A DNA stretch of 64,000 bases from Chamaea fasciata (Eukaryota > Chordata > Aves > Passeriformes > Sylviidae): contig JARCOQ010000011.1 of NCBI GenBank assembly GCA_029207755.1, positions 25,485,712 through 25,549,711 on the forward strand, read 5' to 3'. The notes under the pieces were generated by a model that was not told the origin of the DNA, searched no databases, and worked only from the letters and a program-made list of their open reading frames with translations. The first letter of the stretch is position 1, and every line of letters begins with the position of its first letter. Both the position numbers and the translations under genes were made by a program. Positions 1-11,000 of the stretch are shown one piece after another.

Positions 1-2088
1 TTTATTGGATAAAACCCTGAGCTTTTGTGCTGTAGCTTTGGGCTCCCGAGCCTCAAAGGTCTGGTGGTAATCGTAACTATTTTGAGAATACTCCTTTAAT
101 GCTCTTTAAATGCAATTTTTATAAGTACTTTTTGGCATGCTTTAACAGCAGAGTCTCACATTTTTTCCAGGATGTTTTAAGAAATCAGAAATGAGTTCTG
201 GTATTTGAAACCAAGCTTGAAATTGTGCTGAAAACAGTTCTCACAGAGACTTTTCAGCTGAATTAATTACAATACAATCAAGCTGTGGCACGTGGGACAA
301 GAAACATCTGGTGCTAACCTTGGCTGATCTTCCTGTAGATTGCATTCATTAGTCTGAATAGTTTTCTCAACATCTTGATATAATCATTTTGCCCTTTTCC
401 AATTTATGTTCTTGTGATGGCTTTGGCCATCTTGACAAAACAAATCCCACACTCGGGTCAAGGACTCTGGAACCATCAGCTTTCAGTGAGAAATTACTTC
501 TGGACTCATTATATGTTTATTGTCTAAGGGTCCTTGTAATAGGGATTCTGTTTTGCACATTAGAATTATACATCATTAGCTTTCTATACTTCAGCTGAAA
601 CGATTAAATCTTCCTCCAAGAAGAGAACTTGAAACAGTTCAACAAAAGAAATAAGGAATCTAGCTGCACTCTTCTTTTCATTGTCTTCTTGTTATGTTAT
701 CCATGGATGCATATCTGTACCGAGGAAATTTAATGGCTAAATAGCATCAAGATAATTCTGGCTTTTTAAAAGCAAATAAAGAAAATCATCACTCTGTGAA
801 GCTGAACCAACAAAAGAGCATTGGGAAAAATCCACATGTGCCCAATACCTACATTTCTTCCTTTATTGTTGGCTGCCCTGTGCATCAGCAAAATGTCACC
901 TCTGCAATTTGGTAGTGTTCCCTGTCCACCCTGATGAGGAGCAAAGCATGAGAAAATATGCAAACAAAAGCCAGACTGCTTTAGATGCTGATGTCTTCTG
1001 AGTGCCAAAGTACTTCTGGTGTTTCAAATTTTATAAACTTACAGATCTCAAACTTTGACAATCTGAAAATTGAAAACAAAGATGGGCTAATCATGCACAT
1101 AAACACGCTAAGCCCCAACTTCCTAACAAAATAAAAAATCCTGACATCTGCTGTAAGGATTATTTTGCCACTCATACAGTGGGTGGCAGCTTCATTGCAC
1201 TGTTCTTCTCTTCTGAAACTGCACTTTTGTGTCTGCTTCTCCCGAAGCATGAAACCATCTTGACTTGGGCAGGCTCCGGCTGCAGCACTGACAGCCACGT
1301 TTCAAAGGAGAAATCCTGTGAAATGTGTCCGTTTGGGACGTGTCTCTGGCCTCTCTGCTTTCCCCACGTGTGGCAGGTTTACAGCACAGTGAATTATTCC
1401 CTGGCAGGAGGAGCCCAGCCCCGGGATCCTCCTGGGGCTGAATCGATTCTCTCCGTGTGTGGCTCCGCTGCTCCCCTGCTCCTCTTCCCTTTCCTCCTTG
1501 GGCGAAAAACCCAGCAGCTGGGGGTCTGCAGGGACACCAGTTTGGAGGGAGAGGTTCTAAAGGGCAAATAATGAATAGTACAACCTGTTTGCAGTGGGTA
1601 TCACACGTAACGTTCCTTGTGCTTTCTAGAGGGAATCGGAAAGGGGAGGGATTTTGACTTTGTATAGAAAATCCATACAAATGTTGCCTCCTCTGCCAAA
1701 AGATTCTTTTTTTTTTTTTTTCTTAGATCTTCAGGTCTTAAATTTCTGTCTGCACAGATTTATGATGCACTGTATTTATTGTAAATTATAGGGGTTTTGC
1801 TTAGTTGCAGGTAGCTACAGGGTTTTAACAATGAGTAGAATTTGATTATGATGAACTGTTTAAATAAGGTTAAAAAAGTCTATTAAATCCCTTTGACCTC
1901 CATGGTATCCACAAACACAGCAAACTTGTTTTACATGAGGTTTTAGAGATACCAGGGGCATATACATTTTAAATTATACAGTCAGTCCAGGAGAAGACTG
2001 CTTTTTTTTTCCCTGCCTATCATATACATCCAGACACATATTAAGCATCTCTTGAACCCATAAAGAAATATTTCTACTCAATAAACAT
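1..2088. other. Unique non-coding sequence, no gene seen
   Basis: AT-rich unique sequence. At about 1,180-1,680 the base composition becomes GC-richer and two unrelated open frames of 130 (plus) and 162 (minus) codons overlap on opposite strands; neither resembles a known domain and the opposed overlap is what a stop-poor GC-richer patch gives by chance. A CACGTG E-box word lies at 1,365-1,370 and a T-rich tract at about 1,707-1,722. I see nothing else that I can name. Confidence 0.6.
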
Positions 2089-2160
2089 GGGCCTGATCCT
2101 CTCAGTTTCACTGGTGTAATTCCACTGGCTGTCACTGAACTAGTGCTGCATCAGGTCTAT
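2089..2160 (-). repeat. Fragment of an old interspersed repeat (MITE/SINE-like), copy A
   Basis: On the minus strand this reads as a stretch with ATTACACCAGTGAAACTGAG followed by a GATCAGGCCC-type end. That wording resembles an old, high-copy non-autonomous repeat often met in turtle, crocodile and bird genomes (lines of the type TTTACACCAGTGTAAGTGAGATCAG). A second, opposite copy lies near 8.05 kb. The family assignment rests on recall of the motif and not on an alignment, and the ends are approximate. Confidence 0.4.
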
Positions 2161-5100
2161 GAAAATGATAAAGCCAGCACTTCTGCTGATCACAGTATGT
2201 AGCCTAGAGATATAAGGAGACTTTACTTAAAAGTCTCATGGCAGCTGCATTAAATCCTGGTGCAAAACTGAGAGTTAACATTTTAAGAAATGTGCATTAT
2301 AAATAGTTTATGAAGAACACTTTTTTTTTTTTTTTTTTCTGTTTCAGCTACTGGTATTCAAGGCTTCATATTATTTGTGAGTTTCAACATGAAATTCCTA
2401 AATATGGTGTTAATATTTCCCTGGGGATTTTATGTATTTATGTATATGAAACCTGTTTTCTTTAGCTGTATTTGAAAGCTATTTCGCAGTACAATGAGGT
2501 CCTGATTTTTATAGCCAATCAAAGCTGTGCCTTCCATGTAATCAGCTCTTTGCTTGTACAACAGAACAGAGCAATGCCCTATGAAAAATTAAGTTGTATT
2601 TACTTTTTAATACAGTACTCAGAATATTAGGCATATGAATCACAAAAACCTGAATCTAATTAAATTATCAGTTCATACAGCAAGTTCTGCATCATCTACA
2701 AATACAACTGTAATTGTGTTAAACATATCCCTGCTTAGGAATTCCCCAAGCTAAAGCTTTTGATGTTGCCTGCTAAATTCTTAGCGGAAATTACAACAAT
2801 CCAAACACTAACAGGGCAACTGAAACTACTCTGTTGGTTAAACAACTGGATTTTTAAGCGATAAATTCTGACTCTCAAAGTCGTGTTCCTACTTGACTCC
2901 CAAGTATTTGCAAACATGGCAGGGTTTTCTGCTCTCACTGGGCTCGTGTCTGGCACAGAACTGTGCAGCAACAGGGAGCAGACTAATCAAAAACCTGGGC
3001 AGGTTTTTATGTGTGCTTGTCAGCCTGCATTTTTTCGCCTTGGCCGGGGGGACTTGGTGTTAAGAAGGTGTGTTTGGTGGCTGGAGAGCTCGTTCTCCAA
3101 GCCCATTAATCATGGCTGGAAGTGAAGTCTCTCTCACAACTCCTCACAGCTCTGCTCTCCAGGCTGTGCCTGACCTGCCGCTCCCAACCCTCGGACTTTC
3201 CTTCTGGAGTTCACCCTGTGTCCAGGAGAACTCTGCATTCAAACAAAGCTGCCCAGCTAGGACTATCCCAGCACTGGTTTTTAAAATCTAAATGGAGAGG
3301 GAAAGTATCTTCTAAAGCTCCTGCTCTCTCGTTTTCCCCCTGGCTAAACCTCAGAGCCAAGTACAACAGCCTTCCTATCTCTAGGTCTGTGTTCAGCCTT
3401 CCAATTTGCTTCCCTTTGCAATGTTGAGCCAATGGCAGGAGAGGTCCAGCTGCAGAAGAGAAGAAAAAACTCTTCATTCATTTCAAATTCTTGAATGCAT
3501 TGCCTTTGTATTCAGATAAACTTGCTGAACGGAAAGTCTATTGCAGTCACAGATATAACCTGAACATAAAACCCGGTAGAGTAACAGTAGCAAATAATCC
3601 TCAGATAAACATGAACGTGCAGGTCATGCCTGCACAATAAATGATGCTGATTCAGATCCCATGGACACACTCAAGAGGCTTCATTATAAAAATAATTATG
3701 TTACAAACTGTATCATATAAACGTACTTGTCTTGAAGAAAATAATTACCTAAAGGTTTGGAGAGTTCTTCCCTCTTTTCAGTCATCTCAATATAGCAAAA
3801 GTGAAGCTGCTCTTAAGGAACTATGTGCACTGATATGGAATATTCTTGTGTCAAGGAACTTTATATGTGCACACACAGATCACAGCCAGCTCACAAACAC
3901 TGTGGCACATAAAGTGACACAGGTGAGATTCAGCTGATTAAGACTATTTTCAATTTCTCATAAATGATGCTGGCTTACTGAATTACTCACGTTTAGCTGA
4001 GACATAGAAACCAGTCACAGTTCTTCAAGTAATGGTAACTTAATTGATCATTTGAACACACCTTCACAGAGCTTTTTGCTGCAAATGTACTTTGGGCTGT
4101 AATTCAGGGGTTTGCCCCAAACATTGTTTTGTCTGCTGGCAAAACTTTGAATATGAGTATGATGCTACTGTTAATTTGATTTGCCTGGCTTCTCAGAGGG
4201 TGTGAACTAAAGCTGAACTTACTATTACTCATCAGTGCCTAACACAAGCACATTACAACAAACAGACTAGCTCCATTTGAGCACATTTCAGGGATTTCCT
4301 TTGTGTATTCAAAAAGGACAGCCAAATTATTTCAAAATTAAATGCGTAGAATGACCCAGTTTATTGCAGCTTAAATAACTGTGGAACACATCCTTGAGAA
4401 ATCCCAGATCCATAGAAAAATACGTTGCCTGCAAGGGTGCAATAATGCTGAAGGGCTGGCCATCTTTCCTAAGCTGGGCTAATTCAAGAGGAGTAAAGTG
4501 AGTGCAGCTCACTTGCCTTCTCTCTGTAGCAAAACACAGCCTCGTGTTCCTGTGGTCACATAAAAAGTTTGTGATGGGGCACGAAAGCAAGTCTGCAGCT
4601 TAATCCCCCTGTAGCACCCTAACCACCGAAAGAGAGAGGAGCCAGCAAAAAAGTAGAGTAGAGAAAGCAAGTAGAGAATAAAGGAACTTCCTCCCTAGTC
4701 ATCCTCTCACTTTTTGCGTCTTTTGTGTTTTGAAGGCCTAACAAAAATTTTTCCTTGTAGCATAGCTATTTTCTACACAAAATAATCTGATACCACACTT
4801 ATCTGCAATTTTAGAAGCCTTCATGTGCCACACTCATATCTGGCAATTGTTAGAATGATGATTTTATCAGTTGCCAATATTTGCTCATTCAACAGGCAGC
4901 AGAAAGTAATCTTAGCTCAAAGAGTTTTTAAAAATACAAGTTAACGCCTGAAACGCATGAAATAAAGTCGGGTATAATTAATATAGTAAAAGCCTCAGTC
5001 ACCCAAAAGGAAATTGCAGGGTGTGGGTGTCGTGCTGCTACCTGTTGCCTAGCAATGGTGCATACGTGTGGCACAAGATTGATAGATATCACCCACTCAG

Positions 5101-5300
5101 AGCTCTGGATTCAGACCTTCACCGCCGCCCTGGCACCGGGAAAAAACCGCCAACAGGCAGAGAGAGAAATAACAGATGGCAGCAGAAGCCTCACGGAGAA
5201 ACTTTTTCTCAGTGCCCAGCACTATACTGCCCAAAAGATCAGGGATGTTCAGTTTTATCAAGCCTGGTTTTTTTGTTTTTGCTCTGTGTAAATGTGCACT
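2161..5300. other. Unique non-coding sequence, no gene seen
   Basis: Mostly AT-rich unique sequence. A run of 18 T lies at 2,321-2,338. A GC-richer patch at about 2,880-3,480 carries several short overlapping open frames on both strands, the largest 101 codons, without recognisable domains. An RFX-type X-box word is annotated separately at 5,044-5,056. No repeat family was recognised in this stretch. Confidence 0.55.
5044..5056. promoter_or_regulatory. RFX X-box-like word
   Basis: GTTGCCTAGCAAT matches the imperfect palindrome bound by RFX winged-helix factors (GTTGCC, short spacer, GCAAC) except for the last base. RFX sites are known from ciliary and immune gene promoters. Here the site sits far from any recognised promoter, so its use is unproven; a site of this length will also occur by chance. 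Confidence 0.25.
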
Positions 5301-5322
5301 TGTGTGTATGTGTGTATATATA

Positions 5323-5362
<40 letters not shown>
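5301..5362. repeat. Compound TG/TA microsatellite
   Basis: About 62 bases of alternating TG and TA dinucleotides, with an uninterrupted TA block of over 20 bases at the right end. It explains the strings of alternating Tyr-Ile and Cys-Val codons in short frames across it, which are therefore not protein coding. Length is likely to vary between individuals, and the TA block can extrude as a cruciform. Confidence 0.95.
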
Positions 5363-5363
<1 letters not shown>

Positions 5364-6376
5364 TTTCTTTCTAGCTAGGTGTATCTGGGTTGTGCAAAGT
5401 AGAGGCAATGATATATCCTGAAATTAAAACGGCAATTCAGTTTTATAATTTTTAGTGACTCACACCACATTACCTTTAAGTAGGATGAACAAAAATTTCC
5501 CAGATATTAGAGATAATTATAATGTTATTACAGCATTCCTGATAGCAAATGCTGAAGTTAAGATTAAGATGCAACACAGCATTTTAAGCAACCCGTACCT
5601 TCTTAAAATATACTTTTTTGCTAAAATTTTCCATGATCCACTTGGCTTCAAAGTCAGCTTTTTTTTCTGAGAAATCTTTCTATGGAATTAGTTCTGCCAT
5701 TTTTGAACCGAGTCAGGAGGCTCCATATGTTCTATTTTAAATTCTGGACTTGCATAATTCCAACAAATGACTAAAGATAGAAGCCTCAGACCTGACAGGT
5801 TTTATAATACTCATTAGAGGAAGAAAATTATCTTGGTTTGAAGAAAATTACTTGAGTTTTTAAAGATGATGGCATCCAAAACAATTTCCTGCACATGCAC
5901 AAGCAGAATCTGAAGATGGTTTTCAGGCCAAAATGCTGTTATATGAGACGTCCTGCTCTTAACTATTAAAAATCATTACACTTGAGGAGAGCCTTTTTTT
6001 GTTTAGCCCCATCCATTAATAAGGATTCATTAAAATAATACAAAGCACCAGAAAAAAATCCAATTACAAAAAGACCAAACAATCAGTCCAATAGAGCATG
6101 AAGTGAGCAGCCATCTGTTGAACAGTCCTGTTTGCTAAGAACTCAACATCCATCTTAGTCGTGGAAAACTGAGGACGTAGCAACACAGAAACCAAGGAGG
6201 GCTTGGTAAATAACAACGAGTGAGACAAGTGAAATAAATGGGAATTACAGTTGATCCTAATGCCCAGGAAGTGTGGAGATTGCTTTTCTGGGGAACACAA
6301 CAGCCGAGCATTGATGGATGATGAAGAGAGGGAGAGTGCCAGGCCAGACTAGCAAAATTCACTGGATAATATGGAG
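5363..6376. other. Unique non-coding sequence, no gene seen
   Basis: AT-rich unique sequence without recognisable repeats or open frames of note. Several short A and T runs are present. Confidence 0.55.
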
Positions 6377-6413
6377 AGGGGATGGGATGGGATGGGATGG
6401 GATGGGATGATGG
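6377..6413. repeat. GGGAT pentanucleotide tandem repeat
   Basis: Six nearly perfect GGGAT units in a row, followed by a degenerate GATGG. This is a simple pentanucleotide array with G runs on the plus strand. Confidence 0.93.
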
Positions 6414-8029
6414 CAGACAGCAGATAGCTGCTGCCCTCAGCCTGGGCTGTCAGACCTGCACTAAGCCTGGGTTCAGCACCTCCATATGACTGACAAATAT
6501 CTGCTCTGCAGCTCGTTTTGGGGTGAAAACACCTTTCGTGTTCCCAAGGAGTTTCTGCATTGCATCCTGGTTTTGCTCACGTTTGGTGGTGTTCAAAGCA
6601 CTTAGATAAAATTTTCAGAAGTTATCAAGTGACTTGAAACCTACAAGTATCAGTGAGCTGCCTCCCAGCCAGCTCCTGAAACACCCACACAGCAGTTGCT
6701 GCTCACCACAGTCAACTCCCACACTGAGTTTGGGACTTGGGGTCGCTTACACAGAGCCTAAGACCCAAACAAGGCAGGTGCAAGAAAAGCTATTTAGAGA
6801 TAATTAACGGCGAATTCTAAAAGGAGAGGTTTTTAGGGGGGCTCCACCTTTCAGGTTGGGCACCTGAGCCAGCTGGGGTGGTGGACTGGCAGCTCCCCTT
6901 GTGAGGATCAGAAGCCCAGCAATGCTGTTGCAGGTAGGTAGTTACCCTGCATTTTTTTGAGTGAAAATTACTAGTTGTCTGTCTATTTTCTTTTTAAAAC
7001 ACAGCAGGAGGAGGAATTTGTAGTTTTATTGCCTTTTATGTAACCTTCTGCAGGCAGAGTGGCTGAAAAGTGGAAGATTTCGTTTGTTTGCACGTGTTGT
7101 GAGTGGTTCTGAATTGTACCTTTGAGCATGGCTTTGACTGCAAAGGAAAATGAGGAGGGTCTGTCCCCTTTGATGAGGCACCTAAGCTTTGTGGCAGGGA
7201 GCGCAAACTCATGGGCTTGTGCAGACAGAGAACACGCAGGAGAGCAGGAAAGCTAAAAAGGAAGGGGAGTTGTTGTATTCCCTACCCTATATTTAGCTAA
7301 TACTGTTATAGTGCAAAATGTTTTCTACAGACGTGAGAGCGGTTTTAGAAACAGTAAAACACAGAATTACAAAATTGTGAGGAATGGGGATTAGGGCTCT
7401 AATGAGAGGATTTTGCCAACTTTTCTGTGCTGTTTCTTGACCTCGACATGACATTTGTCTTTTTTTTTTAAATCATTAATATGCATCTTCTTGACAGCTG
7501 ATGATAAAAAGTTCCGGCTTTTTTTCTCTCTTTTTTTAATGTAACAAAGGAGAAAGTATTTAGTTTTGCTTATAGCTAAGGGAGCAAGCCTGGTGTTCTC
7601 TCTCACAGCAGCGTGGGTATCCTGAGAAAGCTGGGAGGCTCTCCAGGAGCAGGTGCCATTACTCTTAATCTCTCTGTGGGTCTGCCAGTATTACTAGGCA
7701 GAATTCTAGCTTGGAGTTTATATTCCCCCTCAAATGCTGTGATAACATTTACTTTGGGAAGAAGCGAGGGAAGGGAATGGAGCAGTTCAGCCCCACTGAA
7801 GGCTGTTCCAAGGAACCCACGTTCTCGGCTGGAGGGACGCGACGTTTTCAGCTCCGTTCTGGTGACAAGGAAGCCTTTTCTCCACTCAGAGGGTGGAAAG
7901 GTGCCAAGAGCAGCCCCATTATTTGGCAGGCAGGAGGTAACCTTACAGTAAACAGCTGTCAACTTCGCAGTCTAGCTGAATTTTAATAGCTCAGAGACTA
8001 AAGAGAGTTACGGTTTTGTCTGACCCCGC
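6414..8029. other. Unique non-coding sequence, no gene seen
   Basis: Unique sequence. From about 7,610 to 7,960 two frames on opposite strands (112 and 119 codons) overlap almost exactly; neither has a recognisable domain, and I treat both as chance frames. Otherwise nothing identifiable. Confidence 0.5.
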
Positions 8030-8083
8030 AGGGTCTGGGCTGAATTACTCCGGGCTACACTGGAGCTATCACATTAGGGTCAG
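8030..8083 (+). repeat. Fragment of an old interspersed repeat (MITE/SINE-like), copy B
   Basis: The words GGGTCTGGGCTGAATTACTC and GGGCTACACTGGAGCTATCA, followed by a GGGTCAGG end, resemble the same old repeat type as the fragment at 2,089-2,160 but in the opposite orientation. Identity between the two is only moderate, as expected for old copies. Ends are approximate. Confidence 0.35.
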
Positions 8084-11000
8084 GTGACTTGTCTATATAA
8101 ATTCCTCAAACGTGCCATTAAAATGTCAGTTCTTAACTTAGCTGGAGCCATAAAGCACTTCAGCACAGTTTAAATCTCTGATCTGGTATAAAACAATCAA
8201 AACAGAATAAAAAGAATATTGTGTGGCTGGAGGCACTGTCACTTTTGGCCATGTGCTGGTGGATGTCGTTGTTCCTGATCGTTTTTGGTTGCTCTTGTCC
8301 TGCGTGGAACACGGTGAGGCTTAGTCCAGGTAAAACAATGTATTATTTACTAGAAAACTTAAAGCATTTGGCTTTCTAACTTAACTCCAGGTTGTCAATC
8401 CCTTTCCTCACTCTCGGATGTTCATTAAAATATGAGAAGGATTCCCAGGCACACAAAATATGGACAACTACTTAAAAAAAATCTCTCTATTTTAAGAGGA
8501 ATACTCACGGTAAATATTAACACTCTCAGAATATTGATAGAGATTGGAAAGCAGAAAGGACCTTTAAAATTGGAAAGAAGAAAGTAACTTTTAAATCAGG
8601 CCAGTGGCAAGTGCTAGTGTGAATCACAGCCTGGAAAAAGGGGGAAAAAATCCCCAAACATACCATTTGGAGCAGATTGTGCTGAAGCAGTGATTTATGA
8701 CCATTTCTTATGCATAAAGAAAGAACACTTAAACCTGTACTGTAATTCTGCAGTTAGGCAAGTACCTTCAGTTGCTGCTGTGGAGCAGCACATGAACTCA
8801 CCTATCTGTCAGTGACAGCAGACAATTAAAGCAGTAATTTAATTGGGGATTGTGGAGTGAAGAGTGCTGGGAAGAATATTGATACCTTAATAAAGGCTCA
8901 GGCTGTGGTAATGGGTCCTGGTGGTAATGTGCAGTCTGATGAACTAGGGCTTCGCTTTGAGGAAAGTTATACAGAGATGCAGAACCAGTGAAAAATTACA
9001 AGATACCGGTGACTGTCTACGTGTGGTGTCCGAACCAGGCTGGTCTGCCTGCACCTGGCCCCGTGAATACACACCTGCATGGTATTGCTGCTTTTCTTAC
9101 AGTTTGGAGGGAGGCTGTGCGTTTTCTAACAGTGCATCTGCACACCAAAGCACTGTCTGTCATAGACGGTGAGGGCAGATATACTCTCCTCTACTTATGT
9201 TTTAAGCTCTAATCTTTATATTATTCTGATACTCCTGCTCCATAGGAGTCAGAAATCCTGCAGCACTTCTCAAAAAAATTATCCTGCAGTGCTGATGAGT
9301 GCTTCTTCAAAATGGATGCTGTTTGGAAGATAAACTTGTGCCCTGCAGAGAAGATAAAATGTAGATTTATTGAAGCAAACAACAACAAAAAGCTGTATAT
9401 TGGATTTTGAGTCCTTTTTATATTTTAGGGTCCATAAAACCAGGCTCCTGGCCCGTTATATAGCAAGTCAAGCAGGAAAAAACACTGAAAGTTTTCTTGA
9501 TCACCCATCTTTTATGTCCCCTATAATGAAGCATATACCAAATTTGAGTGATACGAAGAGAAATACCATATATCTTTAATAAAAACAAGGCAGAGATACA
9601 AAATTTCTCCTAATGTCTTATCAGCGACAGTTTTCTTTTGATATCAGTGCGAGTTCATCTTCTCAACACCTCACCAAGGTCAAGGAGGCACTTTCAGTAC
9701 TCCAAGTTTATTTCTGGAGACTTGGACCTCTTCACTTAGAACTGGATTTATGGCCTCTGAAAAAGTGCAGGTAAAACAGGCTTTATGCAGAAGAAAGTGG
9801 CAAAGCAGGAGGGTTGGGAAGAGGCACCCATGGAAAATGCAGAACAGCTCCTCCGCAGCCAGTCCTCAGTCTCCTGGCTGAGAGCAGCTGCTATTACAGC
9901 TGTGTATTAAAGCACAGCACTCCTGCTTCCAAGAAATTACCTACACTTCATGCGTCCTTGTTCCTTTCCCAGCTGGATCCAAATTCCTCCCTGTGCTGCC
10001 CTGTGTGGAGCCATGAGGAACCCCAGTGTTGTGTGGGGCTTGTTCTGTTAAACTGGGTGTGATAAATCACAAAGCACGACACTGAACACTCCAGTGTTAG
10101 TTGGAAGTTCAAATATTGAGAGCTTAGCTTACTTATTGCCATGGCAATCACCATTAAAATTATTTTTAGCTTATATTAAAGGTACCAAAAAAAAAAAGTC
10201 AAAAAACATTTGGAATGTGAAGTACAAGGACGTTAATTTAAAAAAACAACATTCTGTATTCCTTCAGTGAGGGGACCTTTTATAGGGAAGCCCTGGCTCT
10301 GACAATTTTGGATGATTAAATTTTATATTAAGTGTCTTCCTGGGGACAAGGGGAAAAAAAAGTAAGTGCAGCTAGGCTGGAGCTGCTGCTGGTCATGGTC
10401 TGATCTTGTTTTTATGAAACAACTGATCATAGCCTGAGCAGGATGCAATATCTCTGCCTTGGATAACTCTGGTGGCCCCTTGCTGCCTCCTCCTATCTCT
10501 CAAATACAGAATTTAGCAATAGGTGTTTTAATGCACCAGAGCGCTGTAGTTTTAATTAATAGTTCTTTTTAGAGAGGTCTAATAATATTTGTCAGTTTTC
10601 CTGCTAGGCATTTCACTTTCTCATTCCAAGTTCACAAAAGAAAGATGGCACCCCCAAAAGTATTACGTAATAATTTATTTCAAAATACAAAGGTAATTTA
10701 AAGAAATCTGCATTCCTTGTTACAGTGTCTGAGAAATGTGCTGTCTAAGAGGCATGATAAAAGAGAACTCTCTTACAAGGGGTGTCGTAGGGGATAGTGA
10801 ATAGATCCAGGTAATTACTATTTCAAATGTCTAATGACCTTTTCACTAAAGCACAATGAACTTCTATCATGCTCTGTTGCTCTTGGTAGAATACGTGATC
10901 TTCATGCATACAGATGCACAAAAACCCCTCCTTGATTTCCTCATAGAGCAGTATAATTCAAGAACTTGCATTGTAGTTGCTGGTTTTTTTTTTTTCCCAG

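Noticed and set aside
1179..1680. Opposed frames of 130 and 162 codons
   Set aside because: They overlap on opposite strands, have no recognisable domain and no promoter or splice context; typical of a GC-richer patch.
5021..5421. Frames with long Tyr-Ile/Cys-Val repeats, apparently membrane-like
   Set aside because: The hydrophobic repeats are translations of the TG/TA microsatellite.
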